Of a stretch of DNA of 64,000 bases, positions 43,139-51,101 are shown piece after piece. Origin of the DNA: JBDIAG01 sp963835085 (GTDB lineage: Bacteria > Actinomycetota > Actinomycetes > Actinomycetales > CAWJMD01); NCBI GenBank assembly GCA_963835085.1, contig CAWIED010000001.1, positions 3,100,001 to 3,164,000 of the forward strand, given 5' to 3'. The position numbers and the translations under genes are program-made. How positions within the stretch are numbered: the stretch's first letter is position 1; every line of letters begins with the position of its first letter. Under the pieces are notes generated by a model. That model saw only the letters and a list, made by a program, of their open reading frames with translations. It was not told the DNA's origin and searched no databases.

Positions 43139-43669
43139 TTACGCCGCGAGCAACATCGCCAACACGGCCGTGTCCGGGTCGACCTGGGGATCTACCCCGA
43201 CCCGGCTGACGAGCCGAGTCAGCGTCCCGTCCGCCTCGGCCTCCACCCAGGCAGCGCGATGATCGAGACCCAGATGCGGCAGACCCGGCAGCAGCACACA
43301 GCCTGAGGCCGCGCCCGCCGCCTCGGGTGTGGACGGCATCGACTCCTGCGGAGGATGCAGCAACAGGACGGCCGACGGCAAGGGCGCAGCGAGCGCCCCG
43401 GGGCTGGGGGCACCGTCGCCGACGACGGGTCCCGCGCACAACACGAGCCCGACCGGATCGGGAATGGAGCCGGCAGAGTCTGGACGATCATCGGTGGTGG
43501 CGAAGACCGACGTCTTGCCCAGCATCCCGGGGACGGCCGCCAACCGCACTGCAAGGGTGAGGAACTGGGCCCATTCGCGGGTGGTGTCCGGCCAGCGTCC
43601 GGACACGATGAAGCCTGCTAACACGCCGCCTCTCCGCGAGAACGGCGCAATCTCGACGTTCCGATCCAT
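43139..43669 (-). CDS. Protein of unknown function
   Basis: The 176-residue frame is preceded by a strong ribosome binding site (GGAGGT, five bases before ATG 43669), which supports it as a real gene. It begins MDRNVEIAPFSRRGGVLAGFIVSGRWPDTTREWAQFLTLAVRLAAVPGMLG, has a middle rich in Pro, Ala, Gly and Leu, and ends with a possible beta-strand segment HRAAWVEAEADGTLTRLVSRVG. No membrane helix, signal peptide or known motif is visible. It lies 56 bp upstream of rpiB and 111 bp downstream of another unknown gene on the same strand. Confidence 0.65.
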   Translation of the reverse strand: MDRNVEIAPFSRRGGVLAGFIVSGRWPDTTREWAQFLTLAVRLAAVPGMLGKTSVFATTDDRPDSAGSIPDPVGLVLCAGPVVGDGAPSPGALAAPLPSAVLLLHPPQESMPSTPEAAGAASGCVLLPGLPHLGLDHRAAWVEAEADGTLTRLVSRVGVDPQVDPDTAVLAMLLAA

Positions 43670-43780
43670 CGTGACCTCCAGCTGAACCGCAGGGCTCGCA
43701 CCAGGTCACCTCAGGATGAGCCCACAGCGACGTTCCCGCACCCACAGGAGGCAAACTTCACACGATCGAGATGCGTGCGA

Positions 43781-44338
43781 TCAGGGTCGCGCCAGCCGCC
43801 GGATCACCGCTGCGGCGCCGTCTTCGGCGTACGACAGCACCTCGGCCAGCAGGGCCTCGATCTCGGCGTCCGACGTGCCCAGCCGGGGAAGCACAAAGCC
43901 ATAGCCGCGGGGCAGGTATTCGAGCACTTCGGCCGAGCACAGCACGAGAACGTCATCTGGGCCTGGCACGATCGCCTCGGTCAGGCCCGGCACGCTCGGC
44001 ACGAGGTGAGGCTCGCCCCCTTGACAGTACAAGGCCTGGGGAGCCTGTTGGCACTGCAGCGAGGCGGAGCCGTCGCGGGCCAGCCGCGCCATCGCCCCCG
44101 ATCGTCCGCTGCTGGAGTCGCCGGCGAAGACGAGCACTTCGTCGCCCACCGGGCTTACCCCCGCGTACGAGCCACCCTTGAACCTGCACCAGACCCGCCA
44201 GGGGTGATCCATCTCGTTGTTGTGGCGCACGGTGTTGTGCACGGCGCCCGAACTGCCAACCGCCCGCCTGCCCGTTTCACGGGAAGCATGAGGCCCGAAC
44301 AGCGGCTGGGACTCGACCACCTCCGTCGACAAGGTCAT
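43781..44338 (-). CDS. Protein of unknown function
   Basis: The 185-residue frame reads MTLSTEVVESQPLFGPHASRETGR, then MDHPWRVWCRFKGGSYAGVSPVGDEVLVFAGDSSSGRSGAM and ends with TEAIVPGPDDVLVLCSAEVLEYLPRGYGFVLPRLGTSDAEIEALLAEVLSYAEDGAAAVIRRLARP. The PGDDVLVLCS-like part and the regular helical end faintly resemble the C-terminal part of PP2C/SpoIIE-type phosphatases, but catalytic aspartates are not evident, so I do not assign it. ATG 44338 has no clear ribosome binding site; ATG 44212 (MDHPWRV) is an alternative. It is followed by another unknown gene on the same strand. Confidence 0.55.
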   Translation of the reverse strand: MTLSTEVVESQPLFGPHASRETGRRAVGSSGAVHNTVRHNNEMDHPWRVWCRFKGGSYAGVSPVGDEVLVFAGDSSSGRSGAMARLARDGSASLQCQQAPQALYCQGGEPHLVPSVPGLTEAIVPGPDDVLVLCSAEVLEYLPRGYGFVLPRLGTSDAEIEALLAEVLSYAEDGAAAVIRRLARP

Positions 44339-44409
44339 TCGCCCCAAACTCGATCAGCGGTTGCCCGCACGGATACCCCCTGTGGCGCCTTAAATGTGGC
44401 ACCCTCGGC

Positions 44410-44433
44410 GTGACATGCCTACAGGTATGTCAC
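44410..44433. promoter_or_regulatory. 24-bp near-perfect dyad upstream of the two-component operon
   Basis: GTGACATGCC-N4-GGTATGTCAC pairs at nine of ten positions. It lies 131 bp before the response-regulator start and 72 bp before the divergent unknown gene at 44338, so it could control either. The sequence does not match the CRP or LexA consensus. Confidence 0.5.
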
Positions 44434-44563
44434 TCGTCACAGATGAGCATAAGCCAAATCCGCCGACCTGCCAGTGGAGCGTTGGGATGATTCACATTTC
44501 ACCCCTTCGGCCGGTGAGGGTGTCGCCCACCGCCGCAACCTCCGCCGATGACACGATGACCGA

Positions 44564-45271
44564 GTGAGCACGCGACTACTCGTTGTCGAAGACGACGACG
44601 GCATCCGGATGGCCCTCCGCCTGGCACTGACCGACGAGGGCTACGAGGTGCTGGAGGCCCACAGCGCCGAGGCCGGCCTGGAGATTCTGCAGGAGCAGAC
44701 CGCCGACGCCATGCTCGTCGACCTGATGCTGGGCGGCATGGACGGCTACACCTTCATCCGCCGCGTGCGCGCCACCCACGACGCGCCGATCATCGTCCTG
44801 AGCGCGCGCGCCGACACGCCTGACATCGTGGACGCGCTCGAGGCGGGCGCCGACGACTACGTTACGAAGCCCTTCGATCTGGGTGTGCTGCGGGCGCGGA
44901 TCCGGGCGCTGCTGCGCCGGGCACCGCATCAGACGATCGTGCGCCTCGATCGGCGACCGGGCATCGTGATGCTCGATTCCGACCGCCAGCTCGTGCTCGA
45001 CATCGAACGGGGGACGGTGCTGGCCGATGGTGTCCCGCTGCACCCCACCGCCACCGAGCTACGCCTGCTCGTGGAGCTCGCCTCTCCCCCAGGGCGGGTC
45101 CACTCGCGTCAGGAACTCCTCGAAAATGTGTGGGACAGAGGATATTTCGGTGACGAGCGGATCGTGGACGTGCACGTGCGGCGATTGCGCACCAAGGTCG
45201 AGATCGATCCGGCCCACCCGCTGCTGGTGGCCACGGTGCGCGGCTTGGGGTATCGCCTCGATGTGCGCTGA
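44564..45271 (+). CDS. OmpR/PhoB-family response regulator
   Basis: The 235-residue regulator has a receiver domain (LLVVEDDDGIRMALRLAL acidic pocket; phospho-acceptor Asp in MLVDLMLGGMDGYTF, about residue 51; the Ser/Thr of VLSARAD; Lys of VTKPFD) and a winged-helix DNA-binding domain (LHPTATELRLLVELASPPGRVHSRQELLENVWDRGYFGDERIVDVHVRRLRTKVE). It is transcribed with the kinase gene that begins nine bases downstream. GTG 44564 begins directly at the first beta-strand. Confidence 0.95.
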   Translation: MSTRLLVVEDDDGIRMALRLALTDEGYEVLEAHSAEAGLEILQEQTADAMLVDLMLGGMDGYTFIRRVRATHDAPIIVLSARADTPDIVDALEAGADDYVTKPFDLGVLRARIRALLRRAPHQTIVRLDRRPGIVMLDSDRQLVLDIERGTVLADGVPLHPTATELRLLVELASPPGRVHSRQELLENVWDRGYFGDERIVDVHVRRLRTKVEIDPAHPLLVATVRGLGYRLDVR

Positions 45272-45280
45272 GCGGCGCCA

Positions 45281-46897
45281 GTGTCTCGGGCCGCGATGGA
45301 CGGCGATCGCAAGCCCATGACCCGCATCTCCTGGCGAGCCCGCCTCAACGATGCGTTCCTGCGCCGTTTTCCGCGGCTCGCCAGGTTGGGGCTGCGGCGC
45401 ACGGTCACCCTCGCGTTCGCCGCCGGAAGTCTGGCCATCGCGACGGTGCTCTCGCTCGGCACGTATCTGCTCGCCCGCAGCTACCTCAGCGGCCAACGGG
45501 TCGACTCCGCCTCGCGGCAAGCCTTCGCCGACGCCGCCTACGTGCGTTCGGGCCTGCTCACGGGCGGCCGCGAGGTGAGCGATGTGCTCAACTCCGCCGC
45601 CCCGCCTCCGGGCACTGTGCTGCTGCTGCAGCGAGGCAGCACCTGGTACTCCTCTTCACTCACCCGCTCGCAGTCCACGGTGCCCGCCAACCTGCAGCGC
45701 ATCGTGGCCGACGGGGGCGTGGCCGCGGTGTGGACGAAGCTCGATCGCGAACCCGCCATCGCCGTCGGGGTGAGCGTGCCGGCCGCCAACGCCCGCTTCT
45801 ACGAGGTGTCACCGGCCGCCGAGCTCGACCGCACACTCGACATCTTGGCCCGCATTCTCGCTGTCTGCACCGCGCTCACCGTGCTGGCGTTCGCCCTGCT
45901 CGGCCGATGGGCCTCTGCACGATTGCTCGTGCCGCTCAACGACGTCGCGCGGGCGTCGGCACGCATTGCCGGCGGCGAGCTCAACACCAGGCTGCGCCCC
46001 TCCCGCGACCCCGACCTGGCCACCATCGCCGTGTCGCTCAACGCGATGGTCGACGCGCTCGCCGAGCGGATCGAGCGAGAGGCCCGGTTCACCGCCGACG
46101 TGGCCCACGAGCTGCGCTCCCCGCTGACCACCCTCACGACGACGGTGCAGCTGATGGAGTCGCGCCGCTCGGAACTGCCCGCCACCTCCCAGCAGGCGCT
46201 CGATCTGATGTCGGCCGAGCTGGCGCGCTTTCGCGGGATGCTCGAAGACCTGCTCGAGCTCGGCCGTCTCGATGCCGGCGAGATCGGCACCGTGCAGATC
46301 AGCGACGCCAGCGCCCTGGTACGTGAGTCGTTGTCGCTGACGGGCCACGACAACACCACGTTGCGGGTGTTCGACGGCGGACCCTTCTGGGTCAAGGTCG
46401 ACCGCGGCCACCTGCACCGGGCCATCGCCAATCTGGTCACCAACGCCGACCGGCATGGCGACGGCCTGCGCAGGGTGACCGTGAGCGCAGACCTCGAGCA
46501 CGTCCGGCTCTGCGTCGAAGACGCTGGGCCTGGGGTGGCCGAGGCCGATCGCGAGCGAATCTTCGCCCGGTTCGTGCGCGGTGGGTCTCGGGGGTCACGT
46601 CCAGGCGTCGGGTTGGGGTTGAGCCTGGTGAGTGAGACCGTGCGAGCCCACGGCGGCACCGTCGAGGTCACCAACCGCGCCGGTGGCGGCGCCCGCTTCA
46701 CGATCACGTTGCCGCGCGCCGTGCCGCCCGATACAGACGAAGGCCGCCGCGACGAGCCACGCCAGGAGCCGGGAGCAAGCCGTTCCCCCGCCCCTGCGTC
46801 GACGCCTCGCACCGAACCTTGCGGTTCCCACGACCCGGGCACACGGCCCGCTGGCCAGGACGATCCCGAGGTGCCGGCCGGGCGGGACCACGCGTGA
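45281..46897 (+). CDS. Sensor histidine kinase with HAMP domain
   Basis: The 538-residue membrane kinase has two helices (about 40-62 and 189-210) enclosing an extracytoplasmic sensor of about 125 residues, a HAMP segment (RLLVPLNDVARASARIAGGELNTRL), the phospho-acceptor box RFTADVAHELRSPLTTL, and an ATPase domain with N-box NLVTNADRHGDG, G1 VEDAGPGV and G2 GVGLGLSLV. The last 55 residues are charged and disordered. ATG 45296 (MDGDRK) is an alternative to GTG 45281. It pairs with the upstream regulator and overlaps the GerMN lipoprotein gene by four bases; the signal is unknown but probably an envelope state. Confidence 0.93.
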   Translation: MSRAAMDGDRKPMTRISWRARLNDAFLRRFPRLARLGLRRTVTLAFAAGSLAIATVLSLGTYLLARSYLSGQRVDSASRQAFADAAYVRSGLLTGGREVSDVLNSAAPPPGTVLLLQRGSTWYSSSLTRSQSTVPANLQRIVADGGVAAVWTKLDREPAIAVGVSVPAANARFYEVSPAAELDRTLDILARILAVCTALTVLAFALLGRWASARLLVPLNDVARASARIAGGELNTRLRPSRDPDLATIAVSLNAMVDALAERIEREARFTADVAHELRSPLTTLTTTVQLMESRRSELPATSQQALDLMSAELARFRGMLEDLLELGRLDAGEIGTVQISDASALVRESLSLTGHDNTTLRVFDGGPFWVKVDRGHLHRAIANLVTNADRHGDGLRRVTVSADLEHVRLCVEDAGPGVAEADRERIFARFVRGGSRGSRPGVGLGLSLVSETVRAHGGTVEVTNRAGGGARFTITLPRAVPPDTDEGRRDEPRQEPGASRSPAPASTPRTEPCGSHDPGTRPAGQDDPEVPAGRDHA

Positions 46898-47550
46898 ACC
46901 GCCCCGTGCGACGCCGTCGAGTGCGCTCAGGGGCCCTGGGCCTGACGGCACTGTGCCTGACGGCCCTGGGGGTGACGTCTGCACTGGGCGGGTGCGGTGC
47001 TCCGGCCCCGGGCACCACCAGCACCATCGACCCGAAGGGGGTTCCGTACCACCTGCTCGATCCTGACAGTCAGAGCTCGTCATTCACGCCGTCGGCGCCC
47101 ACCGCCGCGACGACGGGCGTGGCTGTGCAACAGGTGTGGTTCGTGAAGGACGCGAAGTTGGTGCCGTCCCAGGTCAGAGCCGGTCAGTCCTTCGAGACGA
47201 CCACCCAGCAGGCGGAGGATCTCCTGAAGACCCTTCGGGGAGGGCCTACCAACGCCCAACGGCAGAGCGGACTAGCCACCGCGCTCTCGCCCGGGCTCAC
47301 ACTGCGGCTGCGCTTCGTCGCCGGCACTGTTGCCCACGTGGTGCTGCAGGAGAACTCCGACCCCGGGCCGGCCGCCGGCGAGGCGCCGCTGGCCACCGGC
47401 CAGATCGTGCTCTCGCTCACCTCGATCGCCGGCATCGACGCGGTTGTCTTCGATGACGGGACCAATCCGCTCCAGGTGCCCCTGCCGGGTGGGGCGCTCA
47501 CCGGCAGCCCGGTCCACGCTCGTGACTACAGGTCTTTGGCGGGTGGCTAA
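46894..47550 (+). CDS. GerMN-domain lipoprotein
   Basis: The 218-residue protein starts at GTG 46894 overlapping the kinase stop. It has an Arg-rich N-region, a hydrophobic helix and a lipobox (ALGG before Cys, about residue 34), so it is a membrane-anchored extracellular protein. The remainder, with QQVWFVKDAKLVPSQVR, TTQQAEDLLKTLRGGPTNAQRQSGLATALSPG and GQIVLSLTSIAGIDAVVF, is a GerMN (sporulation/germination-like) domain as in LpqB. As with LpqB and CseA, it probably modulates the kinase encoded upstream. Confidence 0.88.
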   Translation: MNRPVRRRRVRSGALGLTALCLTALGVTSALGGCGAPAPGTTSTIDPKGVPYHLLDPDSQSSSFTPSAPTAATTGVAVQQVWFVKDAKLVPSQVRAGQSFETTTQQAEDLLKTLRGGPTNAQRQSGLATALSPGLTLRLRFVAGTVAHVVLQENSDPGPAAGEAPLATGQIVLSLTSIAGIDAVVFDDGTNPLQVPLPGGALTGSPVHARDYRSLAGG

Positions 47551-47596
47551 GACCCGGCCAAGCGGGCTCCCGCCGACCGAGCCGCCCGATCATGCA

Positions 47597-47676
47597 TCCA
47601 CCTGTCACGTTCTTCGTTCATCCGTCGCCAACTCGGTGACATCCCAGCGAACAACGTCACAGTTGGACGACTTGGT
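47597..47676. repeat. Direct repeat, left copy (about 80 bp)
   Basis: The segment matches 48521-48598 with scattered changes; shared words include TCACGTTCTTC, GGTGACA and CGAACAACGTCACA. The pair encloses most of the gene-free stretch 47551-48780. Confidence 0.65.
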
Positions 47677-48002
47677 GTGGTCCAGCCCCGTCTCGGCTGG
47701 CTGGCTGGCTGGCCAAGCAAGTCACCAGCCCGCGCCACTGACCTGCAGTTTCAATCCCGCCCTCGGTCATGACAGCACCAACTCAGGGTGCGTGGCGATG
47801 AACTCATCTGCCGCCATGCACAGTTCGATAGCCAGGGTGTCCAGATCGGTGTCCACGCGACCTCCATGGTCGATGTTTGGGTTAGCAACACCGACTCAGG
47901 ACCCCGCCCCGGCCCCAGGCCGCGACACGCGGACCCACCTATCCCTCGGAACTAATTATTTCGGGCTAGTCGAGCATCAGCACCGTGCTGGGTCGTTGCG
48001 TG
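47677..48002. other. Gene-free stretch with no recognised feature
   Basis: Neither strand holds a convincing gene. Open frames across it are short, lack ribosome binding sites and change composition abruptly. There is a small AT-rich patch near 47951-47965. Confidence 0.5.
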
Positions 48003-48296
48003 GTGCCGACCGCGGCGCAGTCTCAACGCGGTTGGCACCAGACGGGTCCTCACTGCCGGGTTGGCCCCCTTCGATCGTGCCGAACGCGGCGTATTCCACG
48101 CGTCTGGCACCTGGCAACCATGGCGCTCCCGCCCGTGGCCTCACTCGACGGTGCCGAACGCGGACTTCTTCACGCGGTTGGCACCACCCACACCCCGCCA
48201 CGGCCTGACCGGCCCCCTCGACACTGCCAAAGGCGGTCTATTCCACGCGCCTGGCACCCGGCAACCAAACCGCCGAGGCCTTGGCCTCACTCGACA
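48003..48296. repeat. Four tandem ~74-bp hairpin units
   Basis: Units begin at 48003, 48077, 48151 and 48224. Each has GTGCCGAACGCGG-like sequence, a 9-12 base spacer, and CACGCGNNTGGCACC-like sequence that can fold back on it. Units 1 and 3 resemble each other, as do units 2 and 4, so the array looks like a duplicated dimer of about 147 bp. It lies between convergent genes. No coding role is supported. Confidence 0.72.
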
Positions 48297-48520
48297 TGAC
48301 GGTGGCAACCGACCTCTGAACCTGTTGACAGCGGTCATCCACGTTGCCGCCCGGCTCTGATCGGAACAAGAAGGTGAGTAGGCACCGGATCGGTTGATTC
48401 GCGCGGTCGCGACGCCAGTGACCGCGGTGAGGACGAGGCCTTCCCGGGCCAGACCCGGTCGGTGTCCCAGATCCGACCCGACAGCGAGCCAGCGAACCGT
48501 CACCCTGATCCGATCCTGCC

Positions 48521-48598
48521 TCCACCGGTCACGTTCTTCACCCACCCGTCACCAACCTGGTGACACCCCCCCGAACAACGTCACAACTCGACGACCCA
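48521..48598. repeat. Direct repeat, right copy (about 78 bp)
   Basis: This is the partner of 47597-47676, in the same orientation about 0.92 kb downstream. The interval 48297-48520 and the remainder to 48780 show no gene. Confidence 0.65.
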
Positions 48599-48780
48599 GA
48601 GCGGGTCAACCTTGGCACCCCGGATCAGCACCACACAGACACCCGACCCCTGGAATAGATCACCCTGCCCGCCCGAGGCTCAGGACCGGCTGGGAGGGCC
48701 AGGAAACGAGCCAACCGGCTCCGCCGCCCCGGTGGAGTGGGCGGCGAAGCCGGTCGATGAGATCGGCGAAGGTACCGGGT

Positions 48781-49539
48781 CTACGCCGGCAGGGTCACAC
48801 CTACATCGGCGAGCGCCTTGGCGAACACAGTCGGGTCCATTGCGCCCGTGACGGCCTTGTTGTTGACGAGGACGTAGGGCGTGCCCTGCAGACCGTTAGC
48901 GCTGGCCTTATCGGTCACCTTGCCCACGTAGCCGGCGTACTTCTCTGACGTGATGCACTCCTGGCCCTTCTTCGAGACCCCGGCAGTGCCAGCGACGGAC
49001 GCGATCTCCTTGTCGGTGAGCCCGCTGGAGTTCTCCTCCGGCTGTTTGGCATACATGCCGCTGAAGAAGGCCTGGAACTTGTCGGGATCGCTCTCCATCA
49101 CGCAGTAGGCGGCCGACGCCGATCTGGTGGAGTACTTCGTGCCGTTGGACGAGCCGTCGAGAATCGACACCGGCACGTACTCGATCTTGATCTTGCCCTC
49201 GTCCTTGAGCTTGTTGAGGCCGGCCGAGTTGGTGCTCTCGAACTGGTTGCAGATCGGGCACAGGAAGTCGGTGTAGGTGGTCACGGTGACCTTGGCCGAT
49301 GCGTCCCCCACCACGATGCCGCCATGCTGGCTCACCTTGGGCGGGCCGGCAGCGGCTGCCTCAGAGGCACGCCGCGCGTTCTGCACCACGATGAACACCC
49401 CCACCACCAGCGCAGCGACGACCACCGTGGTGACGGCCACGATGATGGCCCGGGTGCGACGGCTCTTGGCCTCGGCCTCGCGACGCAGCTGTTCGGCGCG
49501 CAGCCGTGCGGCTCGCTGCTTCTTGTTCGTGTCGGTCAT
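48781..49539 (-). CDS. Membrane-anchored DsbA-like thioredoxin-fold protein
   Basis: The 252-residue protein has a basic cytoplasmic N-terminus, one helix (AIIVAVTTVVVAALVVGVFIVVQ, about residues 31-53) and an extracytoplasmic DsbA/thioredoxin_4 domain. The redox motif is CPIC in TYTDFLCPICNQFE (about residue 93) and the cis-proline is in LQGTPYVLVN. It probably forms or isomerises disulfides in exported proteins. AAGGA lies six bases before ATG 49539. It follows the MauE-like gene by 114 bp on the same strand, and the two probably work together. Confidence 0.9.
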   Translation of the reverse strand: MTDTNKKQRAARLRAEQLRREAEAKSRRTRAIIVAVTTVVVAALVVGVFIVVQNARRASEAAAAGPPKVSQHGGIVVGDASAKVTVTTYTDFLCPICNQFESTNSAGLNKLKDEGKIKIEYVPVSILDGSSNGTKYSTRSASAAYCVMESDPDKFQAFFSGMYAKQPEENSSGLTDKEIASVAGTAGVSKKGQECITSEKYAGYVGKVTDKASANGLQGTPYVLVNNKAVTGAMDPTVFAKALADVGVTLPA

Positions 49540-49653
49540 GACGTCCTTGCTCTCGGGCACACAGCACTCTTCAGTCGTGTGCTTCACACCTGTCCGGTTA
49601 ACGGCATTGGGCCAGTGGGGGGTGAGTGTACGACGGCCGCCTGACAGCCGCTC

Positions 49654-50151
49654 TCAGCCAGTGGTCTCGACGGCCAGCGGCTGCGGACCGGCGAGCCAGT
49701 TGTCGACGCCGAACCGACCGCGCGGCCGCCAGACGAGAAAGGCCGCACAGAGCAATAACAGCGCGTCGCGCACCAGCTCCTGCACGTACTGGGTCTGCCC
49801 GGGTGCCACCTGTCCCCCACCGCCGAAACACCCGCAGTCGATCGACAGCCCGCGAGCCCAGGCCGAGGCCACCCCGCCTATGAACACCACCAGCAGAAGG
49901 CCGGAGGCCAGTGCCGCGAACCTCAGGAAGAGGCCGGCGATGAGCGCCAGGCCGATCACCAACTCCACGGCCGGCAGCCCGAAGGCCACCGTGGGCACGA
50001 GAGACTCCGGCACCAGCCGATAGGCGCGGACAGCGCGCAGCTCAGCCCCCGGGTCGGGCATCTTCGAAACCGCCGCCACGATGAAGACGCCGCCCAGCAC
50101 CACCCGCAGCGCGATGTTCACCCAGGGCAGCGCGGCCGCCCATTTGCTCAT
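49654..50151 (-). CDS. MauE/DoxX-family membrane protein
   Basis: The 165-residue protein has four helices (WVNIALRVVLGGVFIVAAVSK; TVAFGLPAVELVIGLALIAGLFL; FAALASGLLLVVFIGGVASAW; VRDALLLLCAAFLVW) and the motif DCGCFGGGG, whose two cysteines mark the MauE group. MauE is needed for disulfide formation in the methylamine dehydrogenase small subunit; as no such dehydrogenase is near, it is likely the membrane redox partner of the DsbA-like protein downstream. GGAGGAG precedes ATG 50151 at good distance. The 287 bp upstream, to the HAD gene, show no clear feature. Confidence 0.88.
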   Translation of the reverse strand: MSKWAAALPWVNIALRVVLGGVFIVAAVSKMPDPGAELRAVRAYRLVPESLVPTVAFGLPAVELVIGLALIAGLFLRFAALASGLLLVVFIGGVASAWARGLSIDCGCFGGGGQVAPGQTQYVQELVRDALLLLCAAFLVWRPRGRFGVDNWLAGPQPLAVETTG

Positions 50152-50438
50152 CGAGTTTCTCCTCCAGCGCGCGAAAACGGCCACCATGGCCCCAAGCGCG
50201 CCAACGGCGAAACGAGCCCGAGTGTTCCCTGACGACGGACTCTCGGCAGAAGCCGGGACCAAATTTAGGGCAAACTCCAAATTTGGGACGCGCCGGGAAT
50301 GGAGGTTCGGTGTCGGTTCTGGACGGGATGCCTGACAAGGCGGAGATCCCGCCTCGTAGCCGAGCTCCGTGGGCACGACCGACAACGCCGTCAGGCTCCC
50401 GATCCAGGAAGCGAGATGCGGTTCTGGGCGGGGATGGC

Positions 50439-51101
50439 TTAGGACGCTTCACCCGGGGCGACCCGCACGAACCCTGTGAACCAGGCCGCGAACTCGGCCA
50501 GCGTCGCCAACACCACGTCAGCCCCGGCAGCACGCAAAGCGTCAGGCCCGTAGGCACCCGTGGCCACCGCCACCGACGTCGCTCCCGCGAGCACTGCCGC
50601 CCGCACATCAGCCACATGGTCGCCCACGTAGATCTGTGCCCGGGCATCGCGGAGCACGACGGCCTTCTCGTCTCCGAACGCATCACCGTGCACCAGTGCC
50701 ACGAGCTGGGCCAGACCCGCCTCGCGCAGCGCCGTGACTACCGCCGGCGGGTACTTCGCCGACACCACGACGGCTTGTCCGCCGGCGGAGCACACCGCCG
50801 CGAGCGCCTCGCCGGCGCCCGGCATGGCAGCCGTCAGGCCGCGATGGTGGTCGCCGTCGTAGGCGGCGCGGTAGGCGGGAACGAACGCGTCGAGGTCGAC
50901 CTCGGGCCACAGCGCCTGAGCGGTGTCGGCGAGCGGAAGCCCTTGGTACGGGCCGATGCTCACGGGCCCGCCCGGCCCACCGAGGCTTTCCAGCGCCTGC
51001 TGCAGGGATGCCTCGATGCGCGCTCGCGAGTCGACCAGGGTCTGGTCGAGATCGAAGCCGACGACAAGCCGAGCGGCCGGGCCCGGGTGTCCGCCGCTCA
51101 C
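50439..51101 (-). CDS. HAD-superfamily hydrolase (phosphoglycolate phosphatase-like)
   Basis: The 220-residue protein has HAD motif I DLDQTLVDS (Asp nucleophile, with Gln in place of the frequent Gly), motif II VVSAKYP, and motif IV VGDHVADVRAAVLAG, plus a helical cap domain after motif I. It should hydrolyse a small phosphomonoester. GTG 51101 overlaps the stop of the kinase gene (GTGA), so it is co-translated with the kinase; the reason for this pairing is not evident. Confidence 0.88.
   Translation of the reverse strand: MSGGHPGPAARLVVGFDLDQTLVDSRARIEASLQQALESLGGPGGPVSIGPYQGLPLADTAQALWPEVDLDAFVPAYRAAYDGDHHRGLTAAMPGAGEALAAVCSAGGQAVVVSAKYPPAVVTALREAGLAQLVALVHGDAFGDEKAVVLRDARAQIYVGDHVADVRAAVLAGATSVAVATGAYGPDALRAAGADVVLATLAEFAAWFTGFVRVAPGEAS

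Noticed and set aside
48003..48296. CRISPR array
   Set aside because: Units are about 74 bp, diverged, themselves able to fold over their length, without identical direct repeats plus unique spacers, and there are no cas genes.
47551..48780. tRNA or other classical RNA gene in the gene-free stretch
   Set aside because: I found no cloverleaf with a CCA-type end or TTCRA loop; the hairpins repeat in tandem and do not match a known RNA.
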